A stretch of DNA of 11,482 nucleotides from 66-474 sp036568625 (GTDB lineage Bacteria > Pseudomonadota > Gammaproteobacteria > Xanthomonadales > Rhodanobacteraceae): positions 1 through 11,482 of the forward strand of contig DATCSF010000313.1 of the NCBI GenBank assembly GCA_036568625.1, written 5' to 3'. How positions within the stretch are numbered: position 1 is the stretch's first letter; every line of letters begins with the position of its first letter. Both the position numbers and the translations under genes were made by a program. The notes under the pieces are model-generated. The model saw only the letters and a list, made by a program, of their open reading frames with translations. It was not told the DNA's origin and did not search any database. Shown one piece after another: positions 1-7,413 of this stretch.

Positions 1-183
1 GGGCGTTCATGGCGTGCGCTGCGGTTAACTCTTGCCGATATGGAGGCGATTGCAGGCATGTCAATGCGCAAGGTCCAGTCGCTGGAGGAGATCAAACACC
101 AGGCCCCCGCGCGACCAAGCGTCCGGTACGAAGTGATAGAGTGCCCGGCTGATTCTCGCAGTGAGTGGCGCGATGACGATTGA
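1..183 (+). CDS. 3' end of an unidentified protein (partial)
   Basis: The first reading frame is open from the window edge to a TGA at 181-183, giving about 60 residues and no start inside a gene-like context. The C-terminal part has ordinary protein composition (for example LADMEAIAGMSMRKVQSLEEI, then a polar tail ending in DDD) and a moderately GC-rich third position, while the other plus frames hit stops. The stop overlaps the start region of the M14 peptidase gene (ATG at 173), the arrangement expected of translationally coupled genes. I do not recognise the family. It could also be a chance open frame, since 60 codons is not long at this GC content. Confidence 0.4.
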   Translation, partial: GRSWRALRLTLADMEAIAGMSMRKVQSLEEIKHQAPARPSVRYEVIECPADSRSEWRDDD

Positions 184-1093
184 ATCTTTTTATCCCATCG
201 GCGCACCCGGACAGCCATGGGGCGATGCGGAGAAGGTTGCATGGCGTTCGCGGCAGCGCAAGCAGCGCAGCTATGCAGACGACGTGTTGAGTAGCGTCGA
301 ACGCCTGCGCACGCGTTTCGACGTGGTGCGGTACGGGGAGCTCGATTACGCGCCCGATCACTACCCGTTGTTCGCCTTGAAAAGCCGGGGCTGGAACGAT
401 GTGCTGCCCATCATGCTGGTGACAGGCGGGGTGCACGGTTACGAGACCAGCGGTGTGCACGGCGCGCTGCAGTTTGCGGATCGCTGCGCCGCCGATTACG
501 CAGGCCGCGCGAACATCGTTGTCGTGCCGTGCGTCAGTCCATGGGGCTACGAGCGCATCCACCGCTGGAACCCGAATGCGCTGGATCCGAACCGCAACTT
601 CATTCCCGACAGCCCCGCGCCGGAGTCGGCGGCGCTGATGCGTTTCGTGGCGCCATTCCGCTCGCGCGTCGCCATGCACATGGATCTGCACGAAACCACC
701 GACACCGATGAATCCGAATTTCGCCCGGCGCTGGCCGCGCGCGACGGCAAGCCGTTCGAGCCGGGCACGATTCCGGACGGCTTCTATCTGTGCGCCGACA
801 GCGAAAATCCGCAACCGGAATTCCAGCAGACGGTCATCGCGGCGGTGACGAAGGTGACGCACATTGCGCCGGCCGACCCGGACGGCACAATCATCGGTTC
901 GCCGGTCGTGGCTCCCGGCGTCATCGAATACCCGCTGGTGAAGTGGGGACTGTGCGCAGGCGTCACCGCCGCGCGCTATCGCACCACGACCGAAGTGTAT
1001 CCCGACAGCCCGCGTGCCTCGCCGGAGCAGTGCAATGCCGCGCAAGTCGCGGCGGCCTGCGCGGCGATCGATTACGCGCTGGCGCACACGTAG
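173..1093 (+). CDS. M14 family zinc metallocarboxypeptidase
   Basis: Predicted zinc-dependent carboxypeptidase of the M14 / AstE-AspA-like superfamily, about 306 residues. The M14 landmarks are present in order: the HxxE zinc pair (H88, E91 in GGVHGYETSG), the substrate-binding Arg region DPNRNF (about 138-143), the third zinc ligand H173 in MDLHET, and the likely catalytic Glu E274 in TTTEVYPDSPR. There is no signal peptide, so a cytoplasmic enzyme acting on a small peptide, amino-acid conjugate or muropeptide fragment is likely; the substrate cannot be read from the sequence. The start is uncertain. ATG 173 has a weak GAGTGG upstream, and an in-frame GTG at 161 would add four residues but has no visible Shine-Dalgarno. 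The gene overlaps the 3' end of the preceding frame and is closed off by a terminator about 30 bases downstream, so it is probably the last gene of its operon. Confidence 0.85.
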   Translation: MTIESFYPIGAPGQPWGDAEKVAWRSRQRKQRSYADDVLSSVERLRTRFDVVRYGELDYAPDHYPLFALKSRGWNDVLPIMLVTGGVHGYETSGVHGALQFADRCAADYAGRANIVVVPCVSPWGYERIHRWNPNALDPNRNFIPDSPAPESAALMRFVAPFRSRVAMHMDLHETTDTDESEFRPALAARDGKPFEPGTIPDGFYLCADSENPQPEFQQTVIAAVTKVTHIAPADPDGTIIGSPVVAPGVIEYPLVKWGLCAGVTAARYRTTTEVYPDSPRASPEQCNAAQVAAACAAIDYALAHT

Positions 1094-1125
1094 CGCAACG
1101 CCGCTTTTCGTCGGCCATGTCGCTA

Positions 1126-1153
1126 CCGAAGCTCGGCGCTTCGGCCTTTCTTT
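1126..1153 (+). terminator. Intrinsic terminator after the M14 peptidase gene
   Basis: A perfect 7-bp stem CCGAAGC (1126-1132) / GCTTCGG (1138-1144) with a 5-base loop is followed directly by CCTTTCTTT. The hairpin begins 33 bases after the peptidase stop codon, and the U-rich run lies on the plus strand, matching rho-independent termination of the plus-strand transcript. The U-run is interrupted by one C, so efficiency may be moderate. Confidence 0.6.
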
Positions 1154-1602
1154 GCCGCGTATCCCCTTGGACGCGATGGGGTTCGCGCGACCGCCATTTG
1201 CCCCCGTGGCCGCTGGGCGCGTGTCTGGCGGCCTGAGGGCGTTGTTATAGTAAAAAGTTTATTAAACAATAACTAATGATATATATCTAATATGAATTCT
1301 GGAACATCGCCGAATTGCAAAAAATTGCGATGGACTTCTCATGAACAAAGCGTAAAGTAGGCGCCGCAACAGTCAGGTTAGCGGGCTTTCGTGGGGAAAC
1401 ATGGCGTGATGCGTCAGCGGGTTACCGACACCTTTGCATGCGTTTTTTTGCAGTCGGCTCCGCTTGCATACTCATGCGTATCCTCGAATGCCTCGCGTCT
1501 GGCTGGTGCAAGCACAGGTACAGACAGCGAAGTCGCCCCCGTCTTCGATCCATCAACGTGATGCGCTGTGCCGAAAACTCGCCCTGACCCGAGGAGATCA
1601 TC
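1154..1602 (+). promoter_or_regulatory. Gene-free region with AT-rich promoter segment and long leader before the HDO gene
   Basis: About 450 bases hold no convincing gene. From about 1243 to 1350 the composition switches to strongly AT-rich (GTTTATTAAAC, the palindrome GATATATATC at 1278-1287, A-tracts near 1318-1324), in sharp contrast to the surrounding GC-rich DNA. This is typical of a promoter or regulator-binding region. A TATAGT at 1246-1251 resembles a -10 box, but I cannot pair it with a good -35. Downstream, about 1350-1590, lies GC-rich leader sequence. It contains a direct repeat (GTTAGCGGG at 1377-1385, GTCAGCGGG at 1413-1421) and an inverted repeat CCGAC (1425-1429) / GTCGG (1453-1457) enclosing a T7 run. 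No known riboswitch fits completely. Confidence 0.4.
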
Positions 1603-2391
1603 ATGAGTGTGCGTTTTGAGCGTAGTGGCCCCCTGACCGAGTTGAGCAGCTATCCGCAGTGGGCGCAGGACATGGTTGGCGAATGCGACGTGGTCAAGAA
1701 GACCGTCGTGGATCACGAACTGTGGGATGTGATGCGTGACAGCGAACCCGATCATGAGTGCACCGTCAATTTCATGATCGGGATCTGGCCCGTGATCGAA
1801 CGTTTTCCGGGCTACATGGCGCAGAGCCTGCTGAAGACGCGCTATGGCCGCAGTGAAGGCGACAATCTTGCCCGCCGCTGGTTGGTACGCAACATCCGGG
1901 TGGAACAGAACCATGCCGAGTACTGGTTGAACTGGGCCGAAGGCGCCGGCGTGCCGCGCGAGCAGGTGCTCAGCGGCATGGTCCCGCCCGGCACCCAGGT
2001 GCTGGCCAACTGGTGCGAGGAAATCAGCAATCGCGGATCGCTGGCGGCCAGCATCGCGGCGACCAACTACGCGATCGAAGGCGCGACCGGGGAGTGGTCG
2101 CAGATCCTCTACGACAGCAAGGAATACGCCGACCAGTTTCCCGCTGCGACCCGCAAGGGCAGCCTGCGCTGGTTGCAATTGCACGCGGCTTACGACGACA
2201 CGCATCCGTGGGAGGCGCTGGAAATCGTGTGCACCATCCTGGGCATGGCACCAGCCGCGATCGACGTGGCGCACATCACGGAATGCATCAAGCGCAGCTA
2301 TACCAGCATGCGCATCTTGGCCGACCGCTGCGTGCAGCCGGGCCGCGTGCTGGAAGTACAGGAAGGCTACCGGGCCGCCGTGGCGGCTTGA
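1603..2391 (+). CDS. Heme-oxygenase-like iron-containing redox enzyme (HDO / TenA-PqqC fold)
   Basis: A 262-residue soluble, mostly helical protein of the iron-containing redox enzyme group (heme-oxygenase-like diiron oxidase/oxygenase fold, related to TenA/PqqC, CADD and UndA). Candidate metal ligands occur in family order and spacing: E101 and H104 (VEQNHAEYW), E159 (YAIEGATGEW), and an HxxxDxxH helix with H194, D198 and H201 (LHAAYDDTH). H/D/H in that pattern is seen in diiron members such as CADD and SznF, so this is probably an active oxygenase rather than a thiaminase. The substrate is unknown. The start is firm: GAGGAG at 1591-1596 lies six bases before the ATG. The stop is followed after ten bases by a sigma-54 promoter for the c-di-GMP gene, so the two genes are neighbours but can be transcribed separately. 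The leader is long and AT-rich, implying its own regulation. Confidence 0.75.
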   Translation: MSVRFERSGPLTELSSYPQWAQDMVGECDVVKKTVVDHELWDVMRDSEPDHECTVNFMIGIWPVIERFPGYMAQSLLKTRYGRSEGDNLARRWLVRNIRVEQNHAEYWLNWAEGAGVPREQVLSGMVPPGTQVLANWCEEISNRGSLAASIAATNYAIEGATGEWSQILYDSKEYADQFPAATRKGSLRWLQLHAAYDDTHPWEALEIVCTILGMAPAAIDVAHITECIKRSYTSMRILADRCVQPGRVLEVQEGYRAAVAA

Positions 2392-2401
2392 TGGGCCTGA
2401 T

Positions 2402-2418
2402 TTGGTACAGAAGTTGCT
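2402..2418 (+). promoter_or_regulatory. Sigma-54 (RpoN) -24/-12 promoter for the GGDEF-EAL gene
   Basis: The sequence TTGGTACAGAAGTTGCT matches the RpoN consensus YTGGCACG-N4-TTGCW: the invariant GG (2404-2405) and GC (2416-2417) are present, with the correct 10-base interval between the dinucleotides. Only the C of TGGCAC (here T) and the following G (here A) differ. Counting 12 bases on from GC puts the transcription start near 2429, giving a leader of about 31 bases to the ATG at 2460. It lies in the short gap after the HDO stop codon, the right place to drive the next gene. An enhancer-binding activator would be required; none is encoded in this window. Confidence 0.65.
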
Positions 2419-2459
2419 TTGAAAGAGGAGGTTATCGCTCAGACACGTCACCCTGACCC

Positions 2460-5213
2460 ATGCGCCGCGGCTTCTTTCATACGTTGCAGAGCCCGCTTGC
2501 CAAGCGTCTGTTGCCGCTGGCCTACGCGCTTGGTGCCATGGTGGCGTTCATCCTGCTGCTCACGTGGGCGACCCTGAAGGTCCAGACCGCTCTCGCCGGT
2601 TTCTTGAACGGCGAGAGCGTTTGGTCCAAGGCCCAGAAGCAGGTGACGATCGACCTGCTCAACTATGCTGGTACCGGCAATGCGGCCGACTACACCGATT
2701 TCCAGCGCAACTTCATCGCGCTGAACGCATTTCGCTCCGCACGCGACCAGATCTCATCGGGCGACTTCGATTACGCGGCGGTCGAAGACGAGTTGCGTCG
2801 CAGCCACGCAATGCCGGTCGCAATCCCCAGCGTGATTTTCATGCTGGATCATTTTGCCGAAGCGCCTTACTTGCGGGATGCGCTGGGTTTGTGGCGTTCC
2901 ACCGACGATTCCTTGGCGGAATTGAAATCCATAGGCGGCGAACTGCAGCGGGCGTATGCGGCTGGAACGATAACCCCGCAGGAGATCGTTCGGCAGCGCA
3001 ATCGCATCACTGCGCTCAACACCTACATGGAGCCACGCAGCAACCAGTTCTCGCTCAGCATCGCGGAAGGCGCGGTGATGGCCGGCAGGGTGTTGTTCCT
3101 CGGCGTGCTTTCGGCGGCGGCCATCGCGTTCATGCTGTGGCTGCTGATGGTGCGCCGCACGCTCGCGCGTATCCGCGGCAGCGAAGAACGCTATCGCCTG
3201 CTGTTCGACAGTGCACCCGATGCCATCCTGATGGTGGACGAGAACACCGGCCGCATCCTTGACGCCAACCGCACCGCGAGCGCATGGACGGGACGCGCGC
3301 CGCGGGAGCTGATCGGCAACCACTACGCCGATCTGTTCCAGAAGAATCCGCTGCAGAAAGGCGCGGCCGGCAATGGCGAATTGCGCGCAATCAGCGGGCA
3401 GATCAAGCCGGTCGAGGCGCAAAGCAGCACCGCCGAATGGGGCGAGCAGGTGGTCCGCCAGGCCATCGTCCGCGACATCTCCGAACGCGTCGAAAACGAT
3501 CGGGCGCGGCGCATCGCCGCCGAGGCGCTGGCCAGCATCGCCGAGGGCGTCATCATCGCCGACGCCGAACGGCGCGTGGTTTCGGTGAATGCAGCCGCCA
3601 CGTTGATCACCGGCCATACCGCCGAAAGCCTCATTGGGACACGCCTGGACGATTCGCGCAGCATGCCCGACGGGACGCCATTGCCGCGCGCGATGTGGGA
3701 GCAGATCGCCGCTGCGCGCCACTGGTCGGGTGAGGTGCGCAGCTCCCGCAAGGACGGCAGCACCTATCCCGAGAAACTCAGCATCAGCACCATCCGCGAT
3801 GCCGGCCAGGGCGTGCTGCACTATGTCGCGGTATTCAGCGACATTTCGGTGGCCAAGGCCGATCGTTACCGGCTGGAACACCTCGCCGCGCACGATGCGT
3901 TGACCGGACTGGTCAATCGCTCGGAATTCCAGCGCCATTGCGAACAGGCGATCGAATACGCCGCGCGGCACCGCGGTGCGGTCGCGGTGATGTTCATCGA
4001 CCTCGATGCCTTCAAGTTCGTCAACGACAGCTACAGCCACGCCGTCGGCGATCGTCTCCTGAACCTGGTCAGCGACCGCATTCGCCACGAATTGCGCGAA
4101 GGCGATATCGCCGGGCGCATCGGCGGCGATGAATTCACCGTGTTGCTGCCGCGCCTCTCCTTGCGCGAGGACGCGGCCAAGCTGGCGGATCGATTGTTGT
4201 CGGTGCTGTCGGAACCGTTCCACGTCGACGATAACGAAATCGTGGTCAGCGCCAGCATCGGCATCGCCGGCTATCCGCTGGACGGCGAGGACGCCAAGAC
4301 CCTGATCGCCAGCGCGGACGCCGCGATGTACGCGGCCAAGACCGAAGAACGCAATGCGTGGCGCTTCTATCTGCCGATGATGCAGGCCGACGCGCGCCAG
4401 CGGATGCTGCTGACCACCGAACTGCGCCAGGCGTTGCTGGAGGAGGAATTCCGGCTCGTCTATCAACCCAGCGTCGAGATGAGCTCTGGCCGCATCGTGG
4501 CCGTCGAGGCGTTGTTGCGCTGGCAGCATCCCGAGCGCGGCGAGGTGATGCCCGGCGATTTCATCCCCATCGCCGAAAGCATTGGCCTGATCCATCGCAT
4601 CGACGAGTGGGTGATCCATGCGGTGTGCGCGCAGATCCACGCGTGGGACGAAGCCGGCATGCCGCCGGTCCGCGTGGCGCTGAACGTCTCGGCGCGCTGG
4701 CTCGGACACCCCGGTTTTGTCGAGAGCGTCCGGCGCGCGTTGCACACCAACGCGGTGGCGCCCGAGCGCATTACGCTGGAAATCACCGAAGGCGCGATGC
4801 TGCGGCTGGGCGAGGAAACCGAACGCACCATGCGCGCATTGCATGCGCTGGGCATTGGCGTGGCCATCGACGATTTCGGCACCGGTTACGCGTCAATGGC
4901 CTACCTGAAATTGCCGGCGGTGGCCTTCCTGAAGGTCGACCGCTCGTTCATCACCGGGTTGCCGGACGACGCCAATGACGTGGCGATCGTTGGCGCGATG
5001 CTCGCGATGGCCGCCAGTCTGGGGTTGACCGCCATCGCCGAGGGCATCGAAACCGAAGGGCAGCACGATTTTCTGCAGCGCGCCGGGTGCGCAGAAGGGC
5101 AGGGCTACCTGTACTCGTATCCATTGCCGTCGGCCGCGCTGGAACGCATGTTGCGGCCCAAGCGCCATGCGTCGGGCGCGAAACTGAAACTGGTGCCGCC
5201 GGTTCGCAGTTGA
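2460..5213 (+). CDS. Membrane PAS-PAS-GGDEF-EAL cyclic-di-GMP turnover protein
   Basis: A 917-residue inner-membrane signalling protein. The order is TM1 (about 16-38), a periplasmic helical segment of about 165 residues with no domain I recognise, TM2 (about 208-231), PAS 1 (about 243-340), PAS 2 (about 353-462), GGDEF (about 470-635) and EAL (about 650-895). The diguanylate cyclase motif GGDEF (555-559) is intact. The inhibitory I-site RxxD (R546, D549) sits five residues before it. The phosphodiesterase residues are all present: Q669, E683 of EALLRW, N742, E774, D804-D805 in DDFGTG, K825, E861 and Q881. Both activities are therefore possible; which one dominates cannot be told. The ATG lies two codons after an in-frame TGA, so no earlier start is possible. 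There is no Shine-Dalgarno next to it; AGGAGG at 2426-2431 is too far away and overlaps the predicted sigma-54 start point. Confidence 0.95.
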   Translation: MRRGFFHTLQSPLAKRLLPLAYALGAMVAFILLLTWATLKVQTALAGFLNGESVWSKAQKQVTIDLLNYAGTGNAADYTDFQRNFIALNAFRSARDQISSGDFDYAAVEDELRRSHAMPVAIPSVIFMLDHFAEAPYLRDALGLWRSTDDSLAELKSIGGELQRAYAAGTITPQEIVRQRNRITALNTYMEPRSNQFSLSIAEGAVMAGRVLFLGVLSAAAIAFMLWLLMVRRTLARIRGSEERYRLLFDSAPDAILMVDENTGRILDANRTASAWTGRAPRELIGNHYADLFQKNPLQKGAAGNGELRAISGQIKPVEAQSSTAEWGEQVVRQAIVRDISERVENDRARRIAAEALASIAEGVIIADAERRVVSVNAAATLITGHTAESLIGTRLDDSRSMPDGTPLPRAMWEQIAAARHWSGEVRSSRKDGSTYPEKLSISTIRDAGQGVLHYVAVFSDISVAKADRYRLEHLAAHDALTGLVNRSEFQRHCEQAIEYAARHRGAVAVMFIDLDAFKFVNDSYSHAVGDRLLNLVSDRIRHELREGDIAGRIGGDEFTVLLPRLSLREDAAKLADRLLSVLSEPFHVDDNEIVVSASIGIAGYPLDGEDAKTLIASADAAMYAAKTEERNAWRFYLPMMQADARQRMLLTTELRQALLEEEFRLVYQPSVEMSSGRIVAVEALLRWQHPERGEVMPGDFIPIAESIGLIHRIDEWVIHAVCAQIHAWDEAGMPPVRVALNVSARWLGHPGFVESVRRALHTNAVAPERITLEITEGAMLRLGEETERTMRALHALGIGVAIDDFGTGYASMAYLKLPAVAFLKVDRSFITGLPDDANDVAIVGAMLAMAASLGLTAIAEGIETEGQHDFLQRAGCAEGQGYLYSYPLPSAALERMLRPKRHASGAKLKLVPPVRS

Positions 5214-5300
5214 GCGATGCAAGCCATCATGTACGTACCGTGTGCGCGGCACGCACGTGGCACTACCATTCGACCGATCTTGCCGCTGGTTCCACTGCAG

Positions 5301-5903
5301 ATGAAAAACGCGATCAGCGATTCGGTGCCGGCGAGCCACGACACCACGGCGATCAACCGGCTGCGCCACGATTTTGCGGGCGTCGACAGCGTGTGGCTGT
5401 TTGGTTACGGCTCGTTGATCTACAAGGTGGATTTCCCGTATATCGAACGCCGACCCGCGGCGATCCACGGTTGGTCGCGCCGCTTGTGGCAGGGTTCGCA
5501 CGATCATCGCGGAACGTTCGAACATCCGGGTCGCGTCGCTACTTTGGTGCCGGACCACGCTGCCGTTTGCACCGGCGTGGCTTACCGCGTAACGCCCGTG
5601 ACGTTCGAGCATCTCGATCATCGCGAGAAGAATGGCTATTTGCGGTTCACGATGGCGCTGCACTTCGCCGACGGCCAATCCGCCGAAGGCATCGTGTACA
5701 TCGCCAATGCCGAAAATGCGGCGTGGCTGGGACCTGCGGACGACGCCGACATTGCCGGCCACGTCGCCCGCGCTGCGGGTCCGAGCGGCAGCAACCGCGA
5801 TTACGTCCTCAAGCTGGCGCGGGCGCTGCGCGAACTCGGCGCCGAAGATCCGCACGTTTTTGCGGTAGAGGCCCGGTTGCGTTCCTTGAGCGATTTCGAC
5901 TGA
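5301..5903 (+). CDS. Gamma-glutamylcyclotransferase, ChaC family
   Basis: A cytoplasmic enzyme of about 200 residues, predicted to cleave gamma-glutamyl peptides, most likely glutathione, to 5-oxoproline and Cys-Gly. ChaC hallmarks are the substrate-cradling loop in LFGYGSLIY (YGSL about 36-39), GWSRRLWQGSHDHRG (about 57-71) and the catalytic Glu within REKNGY (E109). Start choice: the frame is open from an ATG at 5217, three bases after the previous stop, which would add 28 residues. I prefer ATG 5301 because the extra stretch has poor third-position GC and no family-like sequence, whereas coding character begins at 5301; neither start has a strong ribosome binding site. It follows the c-di-GMP gene on the same strand and may be read from the same transcript. 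It ends 13 bases from the stop of the converging transporter gene. Confidence 0.88.
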   Translation: MKNAISDSVPASHDTTAINRLRHDFAGVDSVWLFGYGSLIYKVDFPYIERRPAAIHGWSRRLWQGSHDHRGTFEHPGRVATLVPDHAAVCTGVAYRVTPVTFEHLDHREKNGYLRFTMALHFADGQSAEGIVYIANAENAAWLGPADDADIAGHVARAAGPSGSNRDYVLKLARALRELGAEDPHVFAVEARLRSLSDFD

Positions 5904-5916
5904 CGGCTCGGCGTGC

Positions 5917-7413
5917 TCACGACATCGCGCGTAGCCTCAATCCTCGCGGCGTCAACGCGCGCTCGATCAACTCGAACACGCCTTGCATCACCAGCGCCAG
6001 CAATGCGGCGGGAACGGCACCTTCCATGATCAGCGGAATGCTGTCGAGGCGGATGCCGGTGAGGATTGGCTGACCATAACCGCCCGCGCCGATCAGCGCC
6101 CCCAGGGTCGCGGTGCCGACGTTGATCACGGCGGCGATCTTGATGCCCGCGAGGATCGATCGCAGCGCCAGCGGCAGTTCCACCCGCCACAGCCGCACCC
6201 GCGGGGGCAATCCGAGCGCGGCCGCCGATTCCAGCAACGACGGCGCGATGCCGGTCAGTCCCGCATGGGTGTTGCGCACGATCGGCAGCAGGCTGTACAG
6301 GAACAACGCCGCGATCGCAGGTTCGGCACCGATACCGAACAGCGGGATCATGAACACGAACAACGCGAGCGACGGCACCGTCTGCAGGATGCCGGTGAGG
6401 CCCAGCACGACCTGGCCCAGTCGGCGGCGGCGCGCGGCCAGGATACCGAGCGGCACCGCCAGTGCGATCGCCAGCGACAGCGAGATGCCTACCAGCGCCA
6501 GATGCTGCAAGGTGTAGCGACCCATTCGCCGCCAGAATCCGCCGCCGCTGCCCGGTTCCGCCGCGACGCCGAGAAACGCCGCAGCAACGCTGGTTTCGGT
6601 CTTCCCGTCGATCTTCACCGATTTGTTCATTGCACGCATCTGTTGCGCGTCGATGCTGCCGGCGAGATTGTCCAGTATGGAGACGAACTTCGGCGCGCGT
6701 TGCTGCAAGTCGAGCCGGTACAGGTACACCGCCTCATAGCGCGGGAAGTAATCACGGTCGTCCTTCAGCACGCGCAGGCGGTAGTACGCGATTTCCGCAT
6801 CGGTGCTGTACAGGTCAATCGCGTCGACCGCCCCGGCCGCGAGCGCGCGGTAGGCCAGGTCGTGATCCATCCCGCGCGCGCCCATCGGCAAGTGGTAAGC
6901 GTCCTTGAGGCCGGGCCAGCCATCGGCGCGGTTCATGAACTCGTTGGAGAACGCGAGTTTCAGGTCCGGATGCTTGGCGAGATCGGAAATGCTGCGGATG
7001 TGCAGCTTGCGCGCTTCGCCTTCGCGCATCCCGATTGCGTAGGTGTTGTTGAAACCGAGCGGATCGGTGATGCCGATGCCGAGCTTCTTCAAATGCTCGC
7101 GCAGGAGCGCGATGCCGGCGTTGGATGGGACGTCCTGCAGCAGCTCGTGGGTGAGGGTGCCGGTGTATTCCGGGTAGGCGTCGATGTCGCCGCCCATCAG
7201 TGCCTGCCACAGGATGCGCGTGCCGCCGAGGCTGCGGCGGTGCTGCGCGTCGACGCCATGCGCCTGCGCGGCGAGCCGGGCAATTTCCCCCAGCACCACC
7301 GATTCGGTGAAGTTTTTCGAGCCGATGACGACGGTTTCCGCGGCGTGCGCGGCATGCAGCGGCGCCCAGGCGGCCAGCGACGCAAACGCCAGCCTTGCGA
7401 GCCAGCGGATCAT
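5917..7413 (-). CDS. Osmoprotectant-type ABC transporter, substrate-binding/permease fusion
   Basis: One 498-residue polypeptide joining two transporter parts. Residues 1-25 form a signal peptide (APLHAAHAAE cleavage region). About 26-285 is a ProX/OpuBC-type binding domain opening with GSKNFTES and containing PEYTGT, NNTYAI and DLYSTDAEI. About 295-495 is a binding-protein-dependent permease domain with several membrane helices and a clear EAA loop (ESAAALGLPP followed by VELPLALRSI, about 395-419), the contact site for the ATPase. Tyr83, Tyr125 and Tyr202 fall where OpuBC/OpuCC relatives place the aromatic cage for quaternary ammonium ligands; that mapping is my inference without an alignment. 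Glycine betaine, choline, carnitine or ergothioneine-like ligands are all possible. Its ATG overlaps the stop of the ATPase gene by four bases (ATGA). The SBP-before-permease order is the reverse of the fusions seen in BusAB or EgtU. Confidence 0.9.
   Translation of the reverse strand: MIRWLARLAFASLAAWAPLHAAHAAETVVIGSKNFTESVVLGEIARLAAQAHGVDAQHRRSLGGTRILWQALMGGDIDAYPEYTGTLTHELLQDVPSNAGIALLREHLKKLGIGITDPLGFNNTYAIGMREGEARKLHIRSISDLAKHPDLKLAFSNEFMNRADGWPGLKDAYHLPMGARGMDHDLAYRALAAGAVDAIDLYSTDAEIAYYRLRVLKDDRDYFPRYEAVYLYRLDLQQRAPKFVSILDNLAGSIDAQQMRAMNKSVKIDGKTETSVAAAFLGVAAEPGSGGGFWRRMGRYTLQHLALVGISLSLAIALAVPLGILAARRRRLGQVVLGLTGILQTVPSLALFVFMIPLFGIGAEPAIAALFLYSLLPIVRNTHAGLTGIAPSLLESAAALGLPPRVRLWRVELPLALRSILAGIKIAAVINVGTATLGALIGAGGYGQPILTGIRLDSIPLIMEGAVPAALLALVMQGVFELIERALTPRGLRLRAMS

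Noticed and set aside
1340..1432. Possible c-di-GMP-I (GEMM) riboswitch before the HDO gene, because AGCGGGTTACCGA at 1416-1428 resembles the 3' segment of that aptamer.
   Set aside because: The 5' half is missing: no GCAAA/ACGCAAAGCC block at the right distance and no GNRA-capped stem, and the matching segment does not form its own hairpin. The likeness is too short to call.
2426..2431. AGGAGG as the ribosome binding site of the GGDEF-EAL gene.
   Set aside because: It lies 28 bases before the only usable ATG and spans the predicted sigma-54 transcription start, so it probably is not functional as a Shine-Dalgarno.
2754..4844. A 696-residue open frame on the minus strand within the GGDEF-EAL gene, and other long antisense frames such as 92-1087 and 1414-2451.
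   Set aside because: They are rich in Arg, His and Gly with no domain signature and are mirrored against genes with intact catalytic motifs. They are shadows produced by high third-position GC.
5258..5275. A second sigma-54-like site, TGGCAC followed by ATTCG, before the cyclotransferase gene.
   Set aside because: The essential GC at -12 is replaced by CG, so the required element is absent.
5904..5916. A shared bidirectional terminator between the converging cyclotransferase and transporter genes.
   Set aside because: Only 13 bases separate the stops and no stem with a T-run is visible there.
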